From Orrella daihaiensis (GTDB taxonomy: Bacteria > Pseudomonadota > Gammaproteobacteria > Burkholderiales > Burkholderiaceae_B): a stretch of DNA of 64,000 nt. This document shows, one piece after another, positions 8,615 through 16,786 of the stretch (its first letter is position 1; every line of letters begins with the position of its first letter). The stretch spans positions 1,550,001 through 1,614,000 of the forward strand of contig NZ_CP063982.1 in NCBI RefSeq assembly GCF_022811525.1. The letters are read 5' to 3'. The notes beneath the pieces are model-generated. The model did not search any database. It worked only from the letters and a program-made list of their open reading frames with translations, and was not told the DNA's origin. Made by a program: the position numbers and the translations under genes.

Positions 8615-9296
8615 GATGACGAATAATGCAATTGAAGTGATTGGGCTCACCAAGCGAGTGTCTGACGCCGGCGGTGAGTTGACTATCCTTGACGATATAC
8701 GTTTTTCTGTAGCCATGGGTGAATCCCTGGCGATCACAGGAGCATCGGGATCCGGAAAGTCTACCCTCTTGGGACTCATGGCTGGCCTAGATGTTCCCAG
8801 CCAGGGCAAGGTCAATGTGCTTGGGACAGACCTATTTTCTCTTGATGAGGATGGTCGTGCCAAGTTTCGTGCTTCTCACGTCGGATTTGTATTTCAGTCG
8901 TTTCAGCTTTTACCCAACTTGACTGCTCTAGAGAATGTCATGTTGCCGTTAGAGTTGGCTGGTCACGATGCTGAAGCCCCCGCGCTTGAGGCCCTTGCGG
9001 AAGTAGGACTTGAGCATCGATTGCATCACTATCCTTCGACATTGTCTGGTGGAGAGCAACAAAGGGTTTCACTTGCAAGGGCCTTTATAAGTCGCCCAGC
9101 CTTGTTGTTTGCCGATGAGCCCACCGGCAGCCTAGACGTTGTGACAGGTGCCCGCATTATTGACCTGATGTTTCGGTTGCACCAAGATCATCGCACGACA
9201 CTGGTATTGGTCACCCATGACCCCAATCTAGCCAAGCGCTGCCAACGGGTTGTGGAGATTCATGCTGGTCGTTTGGCCAGTGCCGAGATTGCTTGA
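8613..9296 (+). CDS. ybbA: ABC transporter ATP-binding protein, YbbA/LolD-like
   Basis: 227 residues. It has Walker A GASGSGKST, the signature LSGGEQQRVSLARA, Walker B LLFADEPTGSLD and the switch histidine in LVLVTHDP. It resembles the MacB/LolD class that drives mechanotransmission-type exporters, and its place beside divergent tesA points to YbbA. The usual partner permease YbbP is not next to it: the following gene is an unrelated EamA transporter on the other strand, whose 3' end overlaps ybbA by 37 bases. The permease must be elsewhere or absent. Confidence 0.9.
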   Translation: MMTNNAIEVIGLTKRVSDAGGELTILDDIRFSVAMGESLAITGASGSGKSTLLGLMAGLDVPSQGKVNVLGTDLFSLDEDGRAKFRASHVGFVFQSFQLLPNLTALENVMLPLELAGHDAEAPALEALAEVGLEHRLHHYPSTLSGGEQQRVSLARAFISRPALLFADEPTGSLDVVTGARIIDLMFRLHQDHRTTLVLVTHDPNLAKRCQRVVEIHAGRLASAEIA

Positions 9297-10267
9297 CGAC
9301 GAGAACTATGCCATTCGTACCAGGCGATGCCAGCGCCGCTGGTGCAAATCAAACCGATACCAATCCAGCTAATCGCATCCGGGAAATCCCCCCAAATCAA
9401 CCATCCCAGAGCCGCGGCGGGAATAATTTGTACGTACATGAAGGGTGCCAATAGGGAGGCGGCTGCTAGTCGATAAGCCTGTACCTGCAGTAGGTGACCA
9501 ATTCCCCCACTGAGCCCTAGTGACAGCAGCACGGCCCAAGCGCCGAGAGGCAATTCCGCCAGGGTTTGAGCCCAATGGGGATCAGCGATCGGCAGCATAA
9601 TGGGCAGCATTAAAGTCAGCGCGATGGCTCCTATCATCCCGCTCCAGAGTATGGTGGTTAATGGATGGTCAATGGCCACTTTGCGTGTCAACAAGTGCTG
9701 CGTAGCCATCAACAGGGCTGTCAGCACGCCGAATCCAACTCCTATCGGACTAAGCCCCGAGCTTGGACGCACCACAATCAACACCCCCATAAAACCCAGT
9801 GTCGCCGCCAACCACCGGGACACGCGTTTGGGTTCGCCCAGCAACCATGGCGCGAGCGCCAATATGATCAAGGGCGCAGCAAACAACATGGTGGTGGCTT
9901 GCGCCTGTGGCAGATAAGATATCGTCGTAAAAAAGCCCATGGTTGTGAACAGAATAGTCACACCACGCGAAAGTTGGTACTTAAGCGCATGGCTTTTAAA
10001 AAGGTGAAGTTCGTTGCGTGAAAGTAGTAGCCCAACGATCAAAAGAAAATGAACGACATACCTAAACCACGTAACGACTACCAGCGATACGCCAGCTGCC
10101 AGGATCCATTTGCCACTGGCATCCAGAACCGAAAGAACCGATAGCGATAGCAACAAGATTGCCACACCGGCAATCGCATTTTGTGATCTCAGGGTGGGTA
10201 TCGGTTGCACGACAGTGAGACTCTTAAGCGGTGAGAACACATGATACGCTTTTGCACATTGATCCAA
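9260..10267 (-). CDS. EamA/DMT-family transporter
   Basis: Up to 335 residues with about ten membrane helices in two EamA repeats (first about 30-160, second about 170-315), typical of drug/metabolite transporters. The first repeat ends with LLGEPKRVSRWLAATLGFMGVLIVV, trimmed here to its hallmark LGEPKRVSRW. The substrate is unknown. A GTG at 10210, preceded by AAGAG, would be a better-placed start and would leave room for promoters between this gene and the divergent amidase. Its 3' end overlaps the converging ybbA. Confidence 0.83.
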   Translation of the reverse strand: MDQCAKAYHVFSPLKSLTVVQPIPTLRSQNAIAGVAILLLSLSVLSVLDASGKWILAAGVSLVVVTWFRYVVHFLLIVGLLLSRNELHLFKSHALKYQLSRGVTILFTTMGFFTTISYLPQAQATTMLFAAPLIILALAPWLLGEPKRVSRWLAATLGFMGVLIVVRPSSGLSPIGVGFGVLTALLMATQHLLTRKVAIDHPLTTILWSGMIGAIALTLMLPIMLPIADPHWAQTLAELPLGAWAVLLSLGLSGGIGHLLQVQAYRLAAASLLAPFMYVQIIPAAALGWLIWGDFPDAISWIGIGLICTSGAGIAWYEWHSSRRQAISALAKRPA

Positions 10268-10286
10268 CCACCTAATGAGGTCGGAA

Positions 10287-11651
10287 ATGTTGTCTGGTGA
10301 ACCCTATACCTTGCTAAACGTTACGCAAAGCCTGCGAGAGGGCAAGGTGACAGCCTTGCAGTTGACCCAGGCGTGTTTGGCGCGTATCAAAGATCCGAAG
10401 GGGCAGGGTAGCGTGGCTTTTACGCGCGTGTTCGAAGAGCAGGCGCTAGCCGATGCCAAAGCATCTGATGTCAGGAGAGCGCAAGCAGACTGCTTGTCAG
10501 AGATTGATGGTGTACCCATCTCGATCAAGGATTTGTTTGATATTGCCGGGTTGCCGACGACGGCTGGCTCTGTTGTGTTGTCTGACGCCAAGCCAGCAGC
10601 TGCAGATGCCCTTGTGGTCAAGCGGCTGCGCGAGGCCGGTGCAGTGATCTTGGGTACGACCAACATGACTGAATTCGCGTACTCAGGGCTTGGTCTGAAT
10701 CCGCACTACGGAACGCCTTTGTCGCCCTGGGATCGCCAGACCGGTCATATAGCCGGGGGCTCTTCGTCCGGTGCGGCGGTTTCTGTCGCCGATGCCATGG
10801 CGATCGCCGCAGTAGGTACCGACACGGGCGGATCGGTTCGGATACCGGCAGCATTTTGTGGGCTGGTCGGGTATAAACCAACCGCGCGTCGGATCGATAT
10901 GAGTGGTGCCTTGCCCTTGTCAGCATATCTGGACTCAATCGGGCCAATCGCACGAACGGTGGCTGATTGTGCCTGGCTTGCTTGTGTCATGGCTGCTGAA
11001 CCCGTTTCTGTACCAGCACCGATAGGGTTAGATGGACTAAGGCTCGGCGTGCCCAATCAATTGGTACTTGATGGCATGGATGATGTGGTGTCCAGCACCT
11101 TTGCAGTGACCTGCGATTTACTTGAACAATCAGGTGTTCAAATTGTTAGTCTGGATCTGCCCGAGCTACTTGAAATCGCTACCATGAATGCCGCTGGTGG
11201 ATTTACGGCTGCTGAGGCCTGGGCGTGGCATCAAGATCTACTTAATTCAAGACAATCCGAATATGACCCTAGAGTGGCAGTGCGTATCCGACGCGGCCAG
11301 TCTCTCGATACTCCGTACATCGCAAAGCTTGAGCAGCAACGACGAGACTGGATTGCGCGCGTGCAGGCAAAGCTTCACTCGGTCGATGCACTATTGATGC
11401 CAACAGTCCCCATCGTACCGCCAGCGCTTGGCCCACTGCAGGACAATGACGAGCTGTATGCGCAGACAAATCTCTTGGTATTACGCAACCCGACGGTTAT
11501 CAATTTTTTAGATGGCTGTGCGATTAGTCTGCCGTGTCATCATCGAGGACAACCCCCTGTGGGAATGATGCTTGCTGGCCTTAGCGGACAGGACGATAAA
11601 GTGCTTGCGATCGCATTAGCCTGCGAAGCCATTATGTCCAATCAGGATTAA
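10287..11651 (+). CDS. Amidase (amidase-signature family)
   Basis: 454 residues from the ATG at 10287, chosen because GAGG lies six bases before it; an ATG at 10275 has no ribosome site. The Lys-Ser-Ser triad of the family is visible: Lys in PISIKDLFDIAG, and the two serines in GGSSSGAAVSVADAMA and GTDTGGSVRIPAAF. The signature block is complete. It resembles GatA and aryl/aliphatic amidases, but no gatB or gatC is near, so it is probably a stand-alone catabolic amidase with unknown substrate, releasing ammonia. The upstream divergent gene encodes an EamA transporter. Confidence 0.88.
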   Translation: MLSGEPYTLLNVTQSLREGKVTALQLTQACLARIKDPKGQGSVAFTRVFEEQALADAKASDVRRAQADCLSEIDGVPISIKDLFDIAGLPTTAGSVVLSDAKPAAADALVVKRLREAGAVILGTTNMTEFAYSGLGLNPHYGTPLSPWDRQTGHIAGGSSSGAAVSVADAMAIAAVGTDTGGSVRIPAAFCGLVGYKPTARRIDMSGALPLSAYLDSIGPIARTVADCAWLACVMAAEPVSVPAPIGLDGLRLGVPNQLVLDGMDDVVSSTFAVTCDLLEQSGVQIVSLDLPELLEIATMNAAGGFTAAEAWAWHQDLLNSRQSEYDPRVAVRIRRGQSLDTPYIAKLEQQRRDWIARVQAKLHSVDALLMPTVPIVPPALGPLQDNDELYAQTNLLVLRNPTVINFLDGCAISLPCHHRGQPPVGMMLAGLSGQDDKVLAIALACEAIMSNQD

Positions 11652-11688
11652 ATCGGAAGACGTTCAGGCGGTGACCGAACAACCAATG

Positions 11689-13998
11689 TCAGTGATGGGC
11701 TGCGTTGGCCTGGTGATTACCTTTTAATCGAGCAATCCTTCTGACCTGCGGCACGCGACGGATTGCTCGAAATACCTTAGCCAAGTGTTTACGGTCATCG
11801 ACTTGGACGGTCATGCTCAACAAAAACGCCTCGCTGGTGTCGTCAGTCATGGTGACATTGGTAATGTTGGAGTCTGCTTGGGCGATTTCACCGGCGATCT
11901 TACCGAGCACACCGCGTTCATTTAATGCAGTGACATCTATGCGCGCCAGAAAGTGCTTGGCGTGGTTGTGATCCCAAGCGACGTCAATCCAGCGATCCGG
12001 TTCACGCTCCTTAGCACGCATAGCAACTGGGCAGTCAGCGGTGTGCACAACCAAGCCGGTGCCCACACGAATACCAGCCACAATTTCATCACCGGGCAAG
12101 GGTCCGCAACAAGGCGCCAGTGATACTGCTTGTCCCTCGTTGCCCTGGATAAGAATGGGTGCGGCACGTGCAGCGCTTACCACGTCGATATGGGCGGCCG
12201 TGGTCTCAAGCAAGGGGTGATCGGCGGTGAATCGACGAGCAACCACAGCAGCCAGACGTTTGCCTAAACCGATGTCAGCAAGGATTTCCTCTCTCGATTT
12301 GGCACCACTTTCTTTGATCAATTTGTCCCACGTGGGATCGTCATTGTCAGGAAAGTCGATCTGCAATTCGTGCAAGGATTGGGTAAGCAGTCGTTTGCCA
12401 AATGCTACCGATTCGTCATACCGAACTGTGCGCAAATAATGACGAATTTCTGAGCGGGCACGACCGGTGCGCGCAAAGTTCAACCAGTGCGCGCTTGGGC
12501 GTGATGCCTCCGAGGTAATGACCTCAACGGTGTCACCGCTCGACAGCTCGGTACGCAGTGGCACATACTCACCGTTGACTTTGCAAGCAACGGCGTGATT
12601 CCCGATGTCGGTGTGAATTGAATATGCGAAATCAACTGGTGTTGCACCGCGTGGCAGCGAAATAATTTTGCCGTTGGGCGTAAAGACATAGACCGCATCA
12701 GGGAAGAGATCGACTTTGACGTGCTCAAGAAACTCGCCGGAGTCGCCAGTTTGGCTCTGGATATCAAGCAACGATTGCAACGCGGAGTGTGTTTTTTTCT
12801 GGATGTCTGACAAAGAGACATCATCGGTTTTGTATATCCAATGCGCTGCCACACCTTGTTCAGCCACATTGTGCATTTCGCGGGTACGAAACTGAAACTC
12901 AATCGGCGTCCCATAGGGACCTACCAGCGTCGTGTGTAGCGACTGGTATCCGTTTAACTTGGGGATCGCCACATAATCCTTGAACTTGCCCGGTACGGGA
13001 CGATACAACTGATGCAAAATGCCCAACGCGAGGTAGCATTCAGGCAGGGTATGCACGATGACACGGAACCCATAGATGTCAAGCACATCGGAAAACGATT
13101 TCTTCTGGTCGGTCATCTTGCGATAGATGCCCCAGAGCGTTTTCTCTCTGCCAGTGACGTCGGCCTCAATACCGGCAGCAGGCAACGCGGCACGGACTGA
13201 ATCGAAAATTTTTGTCAGAACCTCGCGACGGTTGCCACGTGCAGCGAGCACTGCTTTGTGTAGAACAGAGTACCGGTTTGGATACATCGCCTCGAAACAA
13301 AGGTCCTGAAGCTCGCGATAGACTGCATTCAGACCGAGACGATTGGCAATTGGGGCATAGATGTCCAAGGTCTCTTTGGCGATTCGTCTGCGCTTTTCTG
13401 GGCTAACCGCACCTAGCGTGCGCATGTTGTGCAACCGATCGGCAAGCTTGATCAGGATAACACGCAGATCACGCGCCATGGCGAGCAACATCTTGCGGAA
13501 ACTTTCCGCTTGTTGTTGAGCCTTGGTCGCAAAATCAAGCCGATCTAGTTTCGAGAGACCGTCAACCAGTTCAGCGACATCCGTTCCAAATTTTTCCGCG
13601 AGTTCAGTTTTGGGGATGCCCTGGTCTTCCATGACATCGTGCAACAAAGCCGCCATGAGGGCATCGGCATCTAGCTTCCAGCCAGCGCAGATCTCGGTGA
13701 CAGCAATGGGGTGGGTGATGTAGGGCGCACCGCTTGACCTGAACTGCCCCAAGTGGGCTTGATCTGAGAATTTGTAAGCTTCTTTTACCCTGGCTACATC
13801 CTTCTTGGGCATGTAGCCAGAGATAATTTTTTGTAGCTCGGTGATTGATGCCTGCTCTGGTTCGGTGCCAGCACTCGTCAAAGCTTGTGTGGCACCTGAG
13901 CTATTTTGTTGACTCTTTGCACGTCTACCAAAGCGCGAACCAACCTTGATTGCCGAGAGCAACCCGCTAGATGCAGTGCGTAGCCCCGGAAACCCCAT
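11689..13998 (-). CDS. spoT: Bifunctional (p)ppGpp synthetase/hydrolase
   Basis: 769 residues. Domains in order are an HD hydrolase (ALLHDVMEDQG, with His-Asp), a RelA/SpoT synthetase (FRVIVHTLPECY and the substrate motif NGYQSLHTT), a TGS domain (VYVFTPNGKIISLPRGATPV), and a C-terminal zinc-finger/ACT part (APCCGPLPGDEI). Intact HD residues suggest that both activities are present. It makes and destroys the stringent-response alarmone. It is the last gene of gmk-rpoZ-spoT on the minus strand, 14 bases after rpoZ. Confidence 0.96.
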   Translation of the reverse strand: MGFPGLRTASSGLLSAIKVGSRFGRRAKSQQNSSGATQALTSAGTEPEQASITELQKIISGYMPKKDVARVKEAYKFSDQAHLGQFRSSGAPYITHPIAVTEICAGWKLDADALMAALLHDVMEDQGIPKTELAEKFGTDVAELVDGLSKLDRLDFATKAQQQAESFRKMLLAMARDLRVILIKLADRLHNMRTLGAVSPEKRRRIAKETLDIYAPIANRLGLNAVYRELQDLCFEAMYPNRYSVLHKAVLAARGNRREVLTKIFDSVRAALPAAGIEADVTGREKTLWGIYRKMTDQKKSFSDVLDIYGFRVIVHTLPECYLALGILHQLYRPVPGKFKDYVAIPKLNGYQSLHTTLVGPYGTPIEFQFRTREMHNVAEQGVAAHWIYKTDDVSLSDIQKKTHSALQSLLDIQSQTGDSGEFLEHVKVDLFPDAVYVFTPNGKIISLPRGATPVDFAYSIHTDIGNHAVACKVNGEYVPLRTELSSGDTVEVITSEASRPSAHWLNFARTGRARSEIRHYLRTVRYDESVAFGKRLLTQSLHELQIDFPDNDDPTWDKLIKESGAKSREEILADIGLGKRLAAVVARRFTADHPLLETTAAHIDVVSAARAAPILIQGNEGQAVSLAPCCGPLPGDEIVAGIRVGTGLVVHTADCPVAMRAKEREPDRWIDVAWDHNHAKHFLARIDVTALNERGVLGKIAGEIAQADSNITNVTMTDDTSEAFLLSMTVQVDDRKHLAKVFRAIRRVPQVRRIARLKGNHQANAAHH

Positions 13999-14012
13999 CT
14001 TTTTCTACCTGA

Positions 14013-14216
14013 TCAAGTTGGCACCTTGCGCAACATTTCTGTGCCCGTCAAACCGGCAGCAACCTCACGCAGCGCGAGCACTGTTGGTTTATCACGGCTG
14101 TCTAGACGCGGTGCGTGACCTTGCGCCAACTCACGAGCACGATAGGTTGCTGCTAGGGTGAGTTTGAAGCGATTCGGGATTTGGTTCAGACAGTCTTCAA
14201 CGGTTATACGTGCCAT
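14013..14216 (-). CDS. rpoZ: RNA polymerase omega subunit
   Basis: 67 residues from [17 protein letters not shown] at 14216; five in-frame codons upstream were left out because the family starts here. Omega helps assemble RNA polymerase by holding beta-prime. The conserved [18 protein letters not shown] and [13 protein letters not shown] segments are clear. It lies between gmk and spoT, the widespread arrangement. About 120 bases separate it from gmk, with no strong terminator seen. Confidence 0.95.
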   Translation of the reverse strand: MARITVEDCLNQIPNRFKLTLAATYRARELAQGHAPRLDSRDKPTVLALREVAAGLTGTEMLRKVPT

Positions 14217-14339
14217 TTGGCCATTTCTCACAAAAAAGTTAACTTAAACAACAGGATATAGCGTTTTGTGTCACAACACCAGTACTACCTTGTCACCAGT
14301 GCATTGTGGCGCGAATCCGACGGTATTTGATCAGGCGCA

Positions 14340-14969
14340 CTATCTCGGTAAACCAAACGAATCGAATAGGGCCGGGTTCATCACAGCCTGTCTGGCGTAT
14401 CGCAGGCGAGCACTCGAGATGATATGTTCGAGCTGCTGTAAAGCAACGCTAAATTCTTGATTAATAATAACATATTCGAATTCGTGGGCATGAGCAATTT
14501 CGCTGCTCGCGCCAGCCATTCTCTTGGAAATGACCTCTTCGGAGTCCTTGCCTCGAGCTCTTAGGCGTGATTCAAGTGCGTCAAGCGAAGGTGGAAGGAT
14601 AAAAATGCCCGTGACACCTTGCAGCATCCGACGAACTTGTTGCGCGCCTTGCCAATCAATCTCGAGCAACACGTCTCGCCCAAGTTCAAGCGCTCTGGCC
14701 AGCGGTGCGCGCGGGGTGCCGTAAAAGTTGTCATGCACTTGAGCCCATTCCAACAGCTCATCGCCATCGCGCATGGCTTTGAATTGATCTGAGGACACGA
14801 AATAATAGTCTCGTCCGTCAACTTCTCCCTCGCGCGGCGCCCGGGTCGTACAGGAGATGGAGAGCTGCAAGCCGGCATCGTTTTCAAGTAGGGCGTTCAC
14901 CAAGCTGGATTTGCCCGCGCCGCTGGGGGCTGTGACTAAAAATACGTTTCCGGCAGGCTGATTTTTCAT
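14340..14969 (-). CDS. gmk: Guanylate kinase
   Basis: 209 residues from the ATG at 14969; a TTG four codons earlier is also possible. The N-terminus has the P-loop [11 protein letters not shown], followed by the GMP-binding block [19 protein letters not shown], then [13 protein letters not shown] and the lid region [17 protein letters not shown]. It phosphorylates GMP to GDP with ATP. It heads gmk-rpoZ-spoT. In many relatives yicC lies directly before it; here a gene on the opposite strand is placed between them. Confidence 0.96.
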   Translation of the reverse strand: MKNQPAGNVFLVTAPSGAGKSSLVNALLENDAGLQLSISCTTRAPREGEVDGRDYYFVSSDQFKAMRDGDELLEWAQVHDNFYGTPRAPLARALELGRDVLLEIDWQGAQQVRRMLQGVTGIFILPPSLDALESRLRARGKDSEEVISKRMAGASSEIAHAHEFEYVIINQEFSVALQQLEHIISSARLRYARQAVMNPALFDSFGLPR

Positions 14970-15067
14970 GTGCTTAAACAACGATGGCTTGCATATGCAT
15001 ACAATTGCCTGAGCATAGCAGAAGCGCCATCGCTTGGTGTGGCGGCTAGATCACTAAGGAGACAGGT

Positions 15068-15826
15068 TTGAATCAGGCAGCAACAAAAAAGGTGGCGGTG
15101 GTCACAGGGGCCGGTAGTGGAATCGGCAGGGCAGTCTCATTGGCATTGGCAGCAGATGGATTTGATGTCGTGATGGCTGGTCGCCGAGCTGACGCACTGG
15201 AACAAACCCGTTCGATGGGGCCAGCTGAGCGACTTCACGCGATGGTCACCGATGTCACAAGCTACGATCAGGTCAAAGCGTTGTTTGACCACGTTGATCA
15301 GAAGTTCGGTCGGCTCGATGTGCTCTTTAATAATGCGGGTCGTGGAGCGCCGGCCGTGCCAATCGAAGATCTCCCGGTGCAGACCTGGCTCGATGTGGTC
15401 AACGTCAATTTAAATGGCATGTTCTTTTGCGCGCGTGAAGCGATCGCTCTGATGAAACGACAAGATCCTCAAGGTGGTCGTATCATCAACAATGGTTCCA
15501 TCTCTGCACACGCGCCTCGACCGTTTTCGATCGCCTATACCGCAACTAAACATGCGGTGACTGGTTTGACAAAATCCATTGCGCTTGACACCAGACCATA
15601 CGGCATTGCCTGCACTCAGATCGATATTGGTAACGCCGCTACCGAGATGACCGACCGCATGGCAAAAGGGATTTTGCAAGCTGACGGTTCAACCCGGGTA
15701 GAGCCGCGCATGGATGTTAACCATGTAGCTCAGTCGGTCGTTCAGATTGTGAACTTCCCGCTTCAGACCAATGTGCAGTTCATGACAATCATGGCAACCA
15801 ATATGCCGTTTGTCGGTCGTGGCTAA
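15068..15826 (+). CDS. Short-chain dehydrogenase/reductase
   Basis: 252 residues from a TTG start, supported by AAGGAGACAGG just before it. It has the classical SDR NAD(P)-binding motif [12 protein letters not shown], the NNAGRGAP block, the catalytic Ser in [10 protein letters not shown] and the YTATK Tyr-Lys pair. After the active site it reads [13 protein letters not shown], as in uncharacterised SDRs. The substrate is unknown. It sits alone on the plus strand between yicC and gmk, so it probably has its own promoter in the 100-base gap after gmk. Confidence 0.88.
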   Translation: MNQAATKKVAVVTGAGSGIGRAVSLALAADGFDVVMAGRRADALEQTRSMGPAERLHAMVTDVTSYDQVKALFDHVDQKFGRLDVLFNNAGRGAPAVPIEDLPVQTWLDVVNVNLNGMFFCAREAIALMKRQDPQGGRIINNGSISAHAPRPFSIAYTATKHAVTGLTKSIALDTRPYGIACTQIDIGNAATEMTDRMAKGILQADGSTRVEPRMDVNHVAQSVVQIVNFPLQTNVQFMTIMATNMPFVGRG

Positions 15827-15859
15827 GCCTTGAGCGACATCCGCAGTGAGGTATGGTCG

Positions 15860-16786
15860 TCATTCGATGTTCTGAATCTGTTCGCGCATTTGTTCGATCA
15901 AGAGTTTCAGATCCATAGCGGCTCTGGTTAATCGAATATCAACTGCTTTTGAACCCAGCGTGTTGGCCTCACGGTTCATTTCCTGGAACAGGAAGTCGAG
16001 CCGTTTACCTACGCTTTTGGTATTTGGCCTGGCTGTGCTGCGGTCGTTTGTGGCTAAGCTGTCCTGAAGCTCATCCAAATGCAGGTTAAGCCTGTCTAGC
16101 TCTTCAGCGACATCAGCTCGCAGTGAGAACAGATTGGCTTCAGCTGCCAGCCGTTCAGAGATCTCTTCTGGCCGAATGTGTGTCAGACCCTCGGGACTGA
16201 CCTGGTCAAGCGCTTCGCGCATACGCGATGCCAGTCTATTTGATTGCGATTTCAACAAGACAGGTAATTCAGCTTTGAGCGCAATGACGATGTCTTTTGC
16301 CTGCATGGCCTGACCTTTGATGAGATCGGCTAGTCTGGCGCCTTCTCGTTCTCGGGACTGCACCAACTGCGCGAGTGCTTCATTCGCAGCCTCAAGGCAA
16401 AGGGGGACCCATCGCGTCGGATCGGAAACATTTTTTTCGCTTTCGGTCCATTGCAAGACGTCAGCAAAGGTCGGTGCCTGTATGTTCGGTAATTGTTGTT
16501 TGATCCGCTCAAAGACTGCTTGAATGTCATCTAACGTGCGTTGCTCCACCACAGAGGAGAGACTTTTCTGAGGGCGGCTATAGCTAGCTCGCACATCCAC
16601 TTTGCCGCGCGTCAATGTTCGCGACACCAGCTCTCGAAGCGGCATCTCTGCCATGCGAAGTTCATCTGGCATACGAAACTGCGTTTCGAGGTAGCGACTA
16701 TTAACGCTTCGAATCTCGATGGTTACCGTGCAGTTGTCACTGCTGGCTTGGGCATTACCGTAGCCCGTCATGCTTTTGATGGTCAT
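15860..16786 (-). CDS. yicC: YicC family endoribonuclease
   Basis: 308 residues, full length for the family (about 290-310). It starts with the invariant MTIKSMTGYGNAQ and has IRSVNSRYLETQFRMP in the N-terminal domain. The C-terminal DUF1732 block is visible as GKRLDFLFQEMNREANTLGSK. YicC proteins are RNases linked to turnover of small RNAs and stress adaptation. Its ATG overlaps the TGA of the upstream GGT gene (ATGA), so the two are probably translationally coupled. Confidence 0.93.
   Translation of the reverse strand: MTIKSMTGYGNAQASSDNCTVTIEIRSVNSRYLETQFRMPDELRMAEMPLRELVSRTLTRGKVDVRASYSRPQKSLSSVVEQRTLDDIQAVFERIKQQLPNIQAPTFADVLQWTESEKNVSDPTRWVPLCLEAANEALAQLVQSREREGARLADLIKGQAMQAKDIVIALKAELPVLLKSQSNRLASRMREALDQVSPEGLTHIRPEEISERLAAEANLFSLRADVAEELDRLNLHLDELQDSLATNDRSTARPNTKSVGKRLDFLFQEMNREANTLGSKAVDIRLTRAAMDLKLLIEQMREQIQNIE

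Noticed and set aside
8615..8863. N-terminal extension of TesA across ybbA
   Set aside because: The extension is antisense to the ATPase gene, and the signal peptide should be near the N-terminus, as with the ATG at 8614.
10287..11651. Amidase as GatA of the tRNA amidotransferase
   Set aside because: No gatB or gatC lies nearby, and the signature is shared by all amidases of the family.
14982..15032. 7-bp inverted repeat CGATGGC/GCCATCG between gmk and the SDR gene
   Set aside because: A 7-bp pair in a gap of this size is likely by chance.
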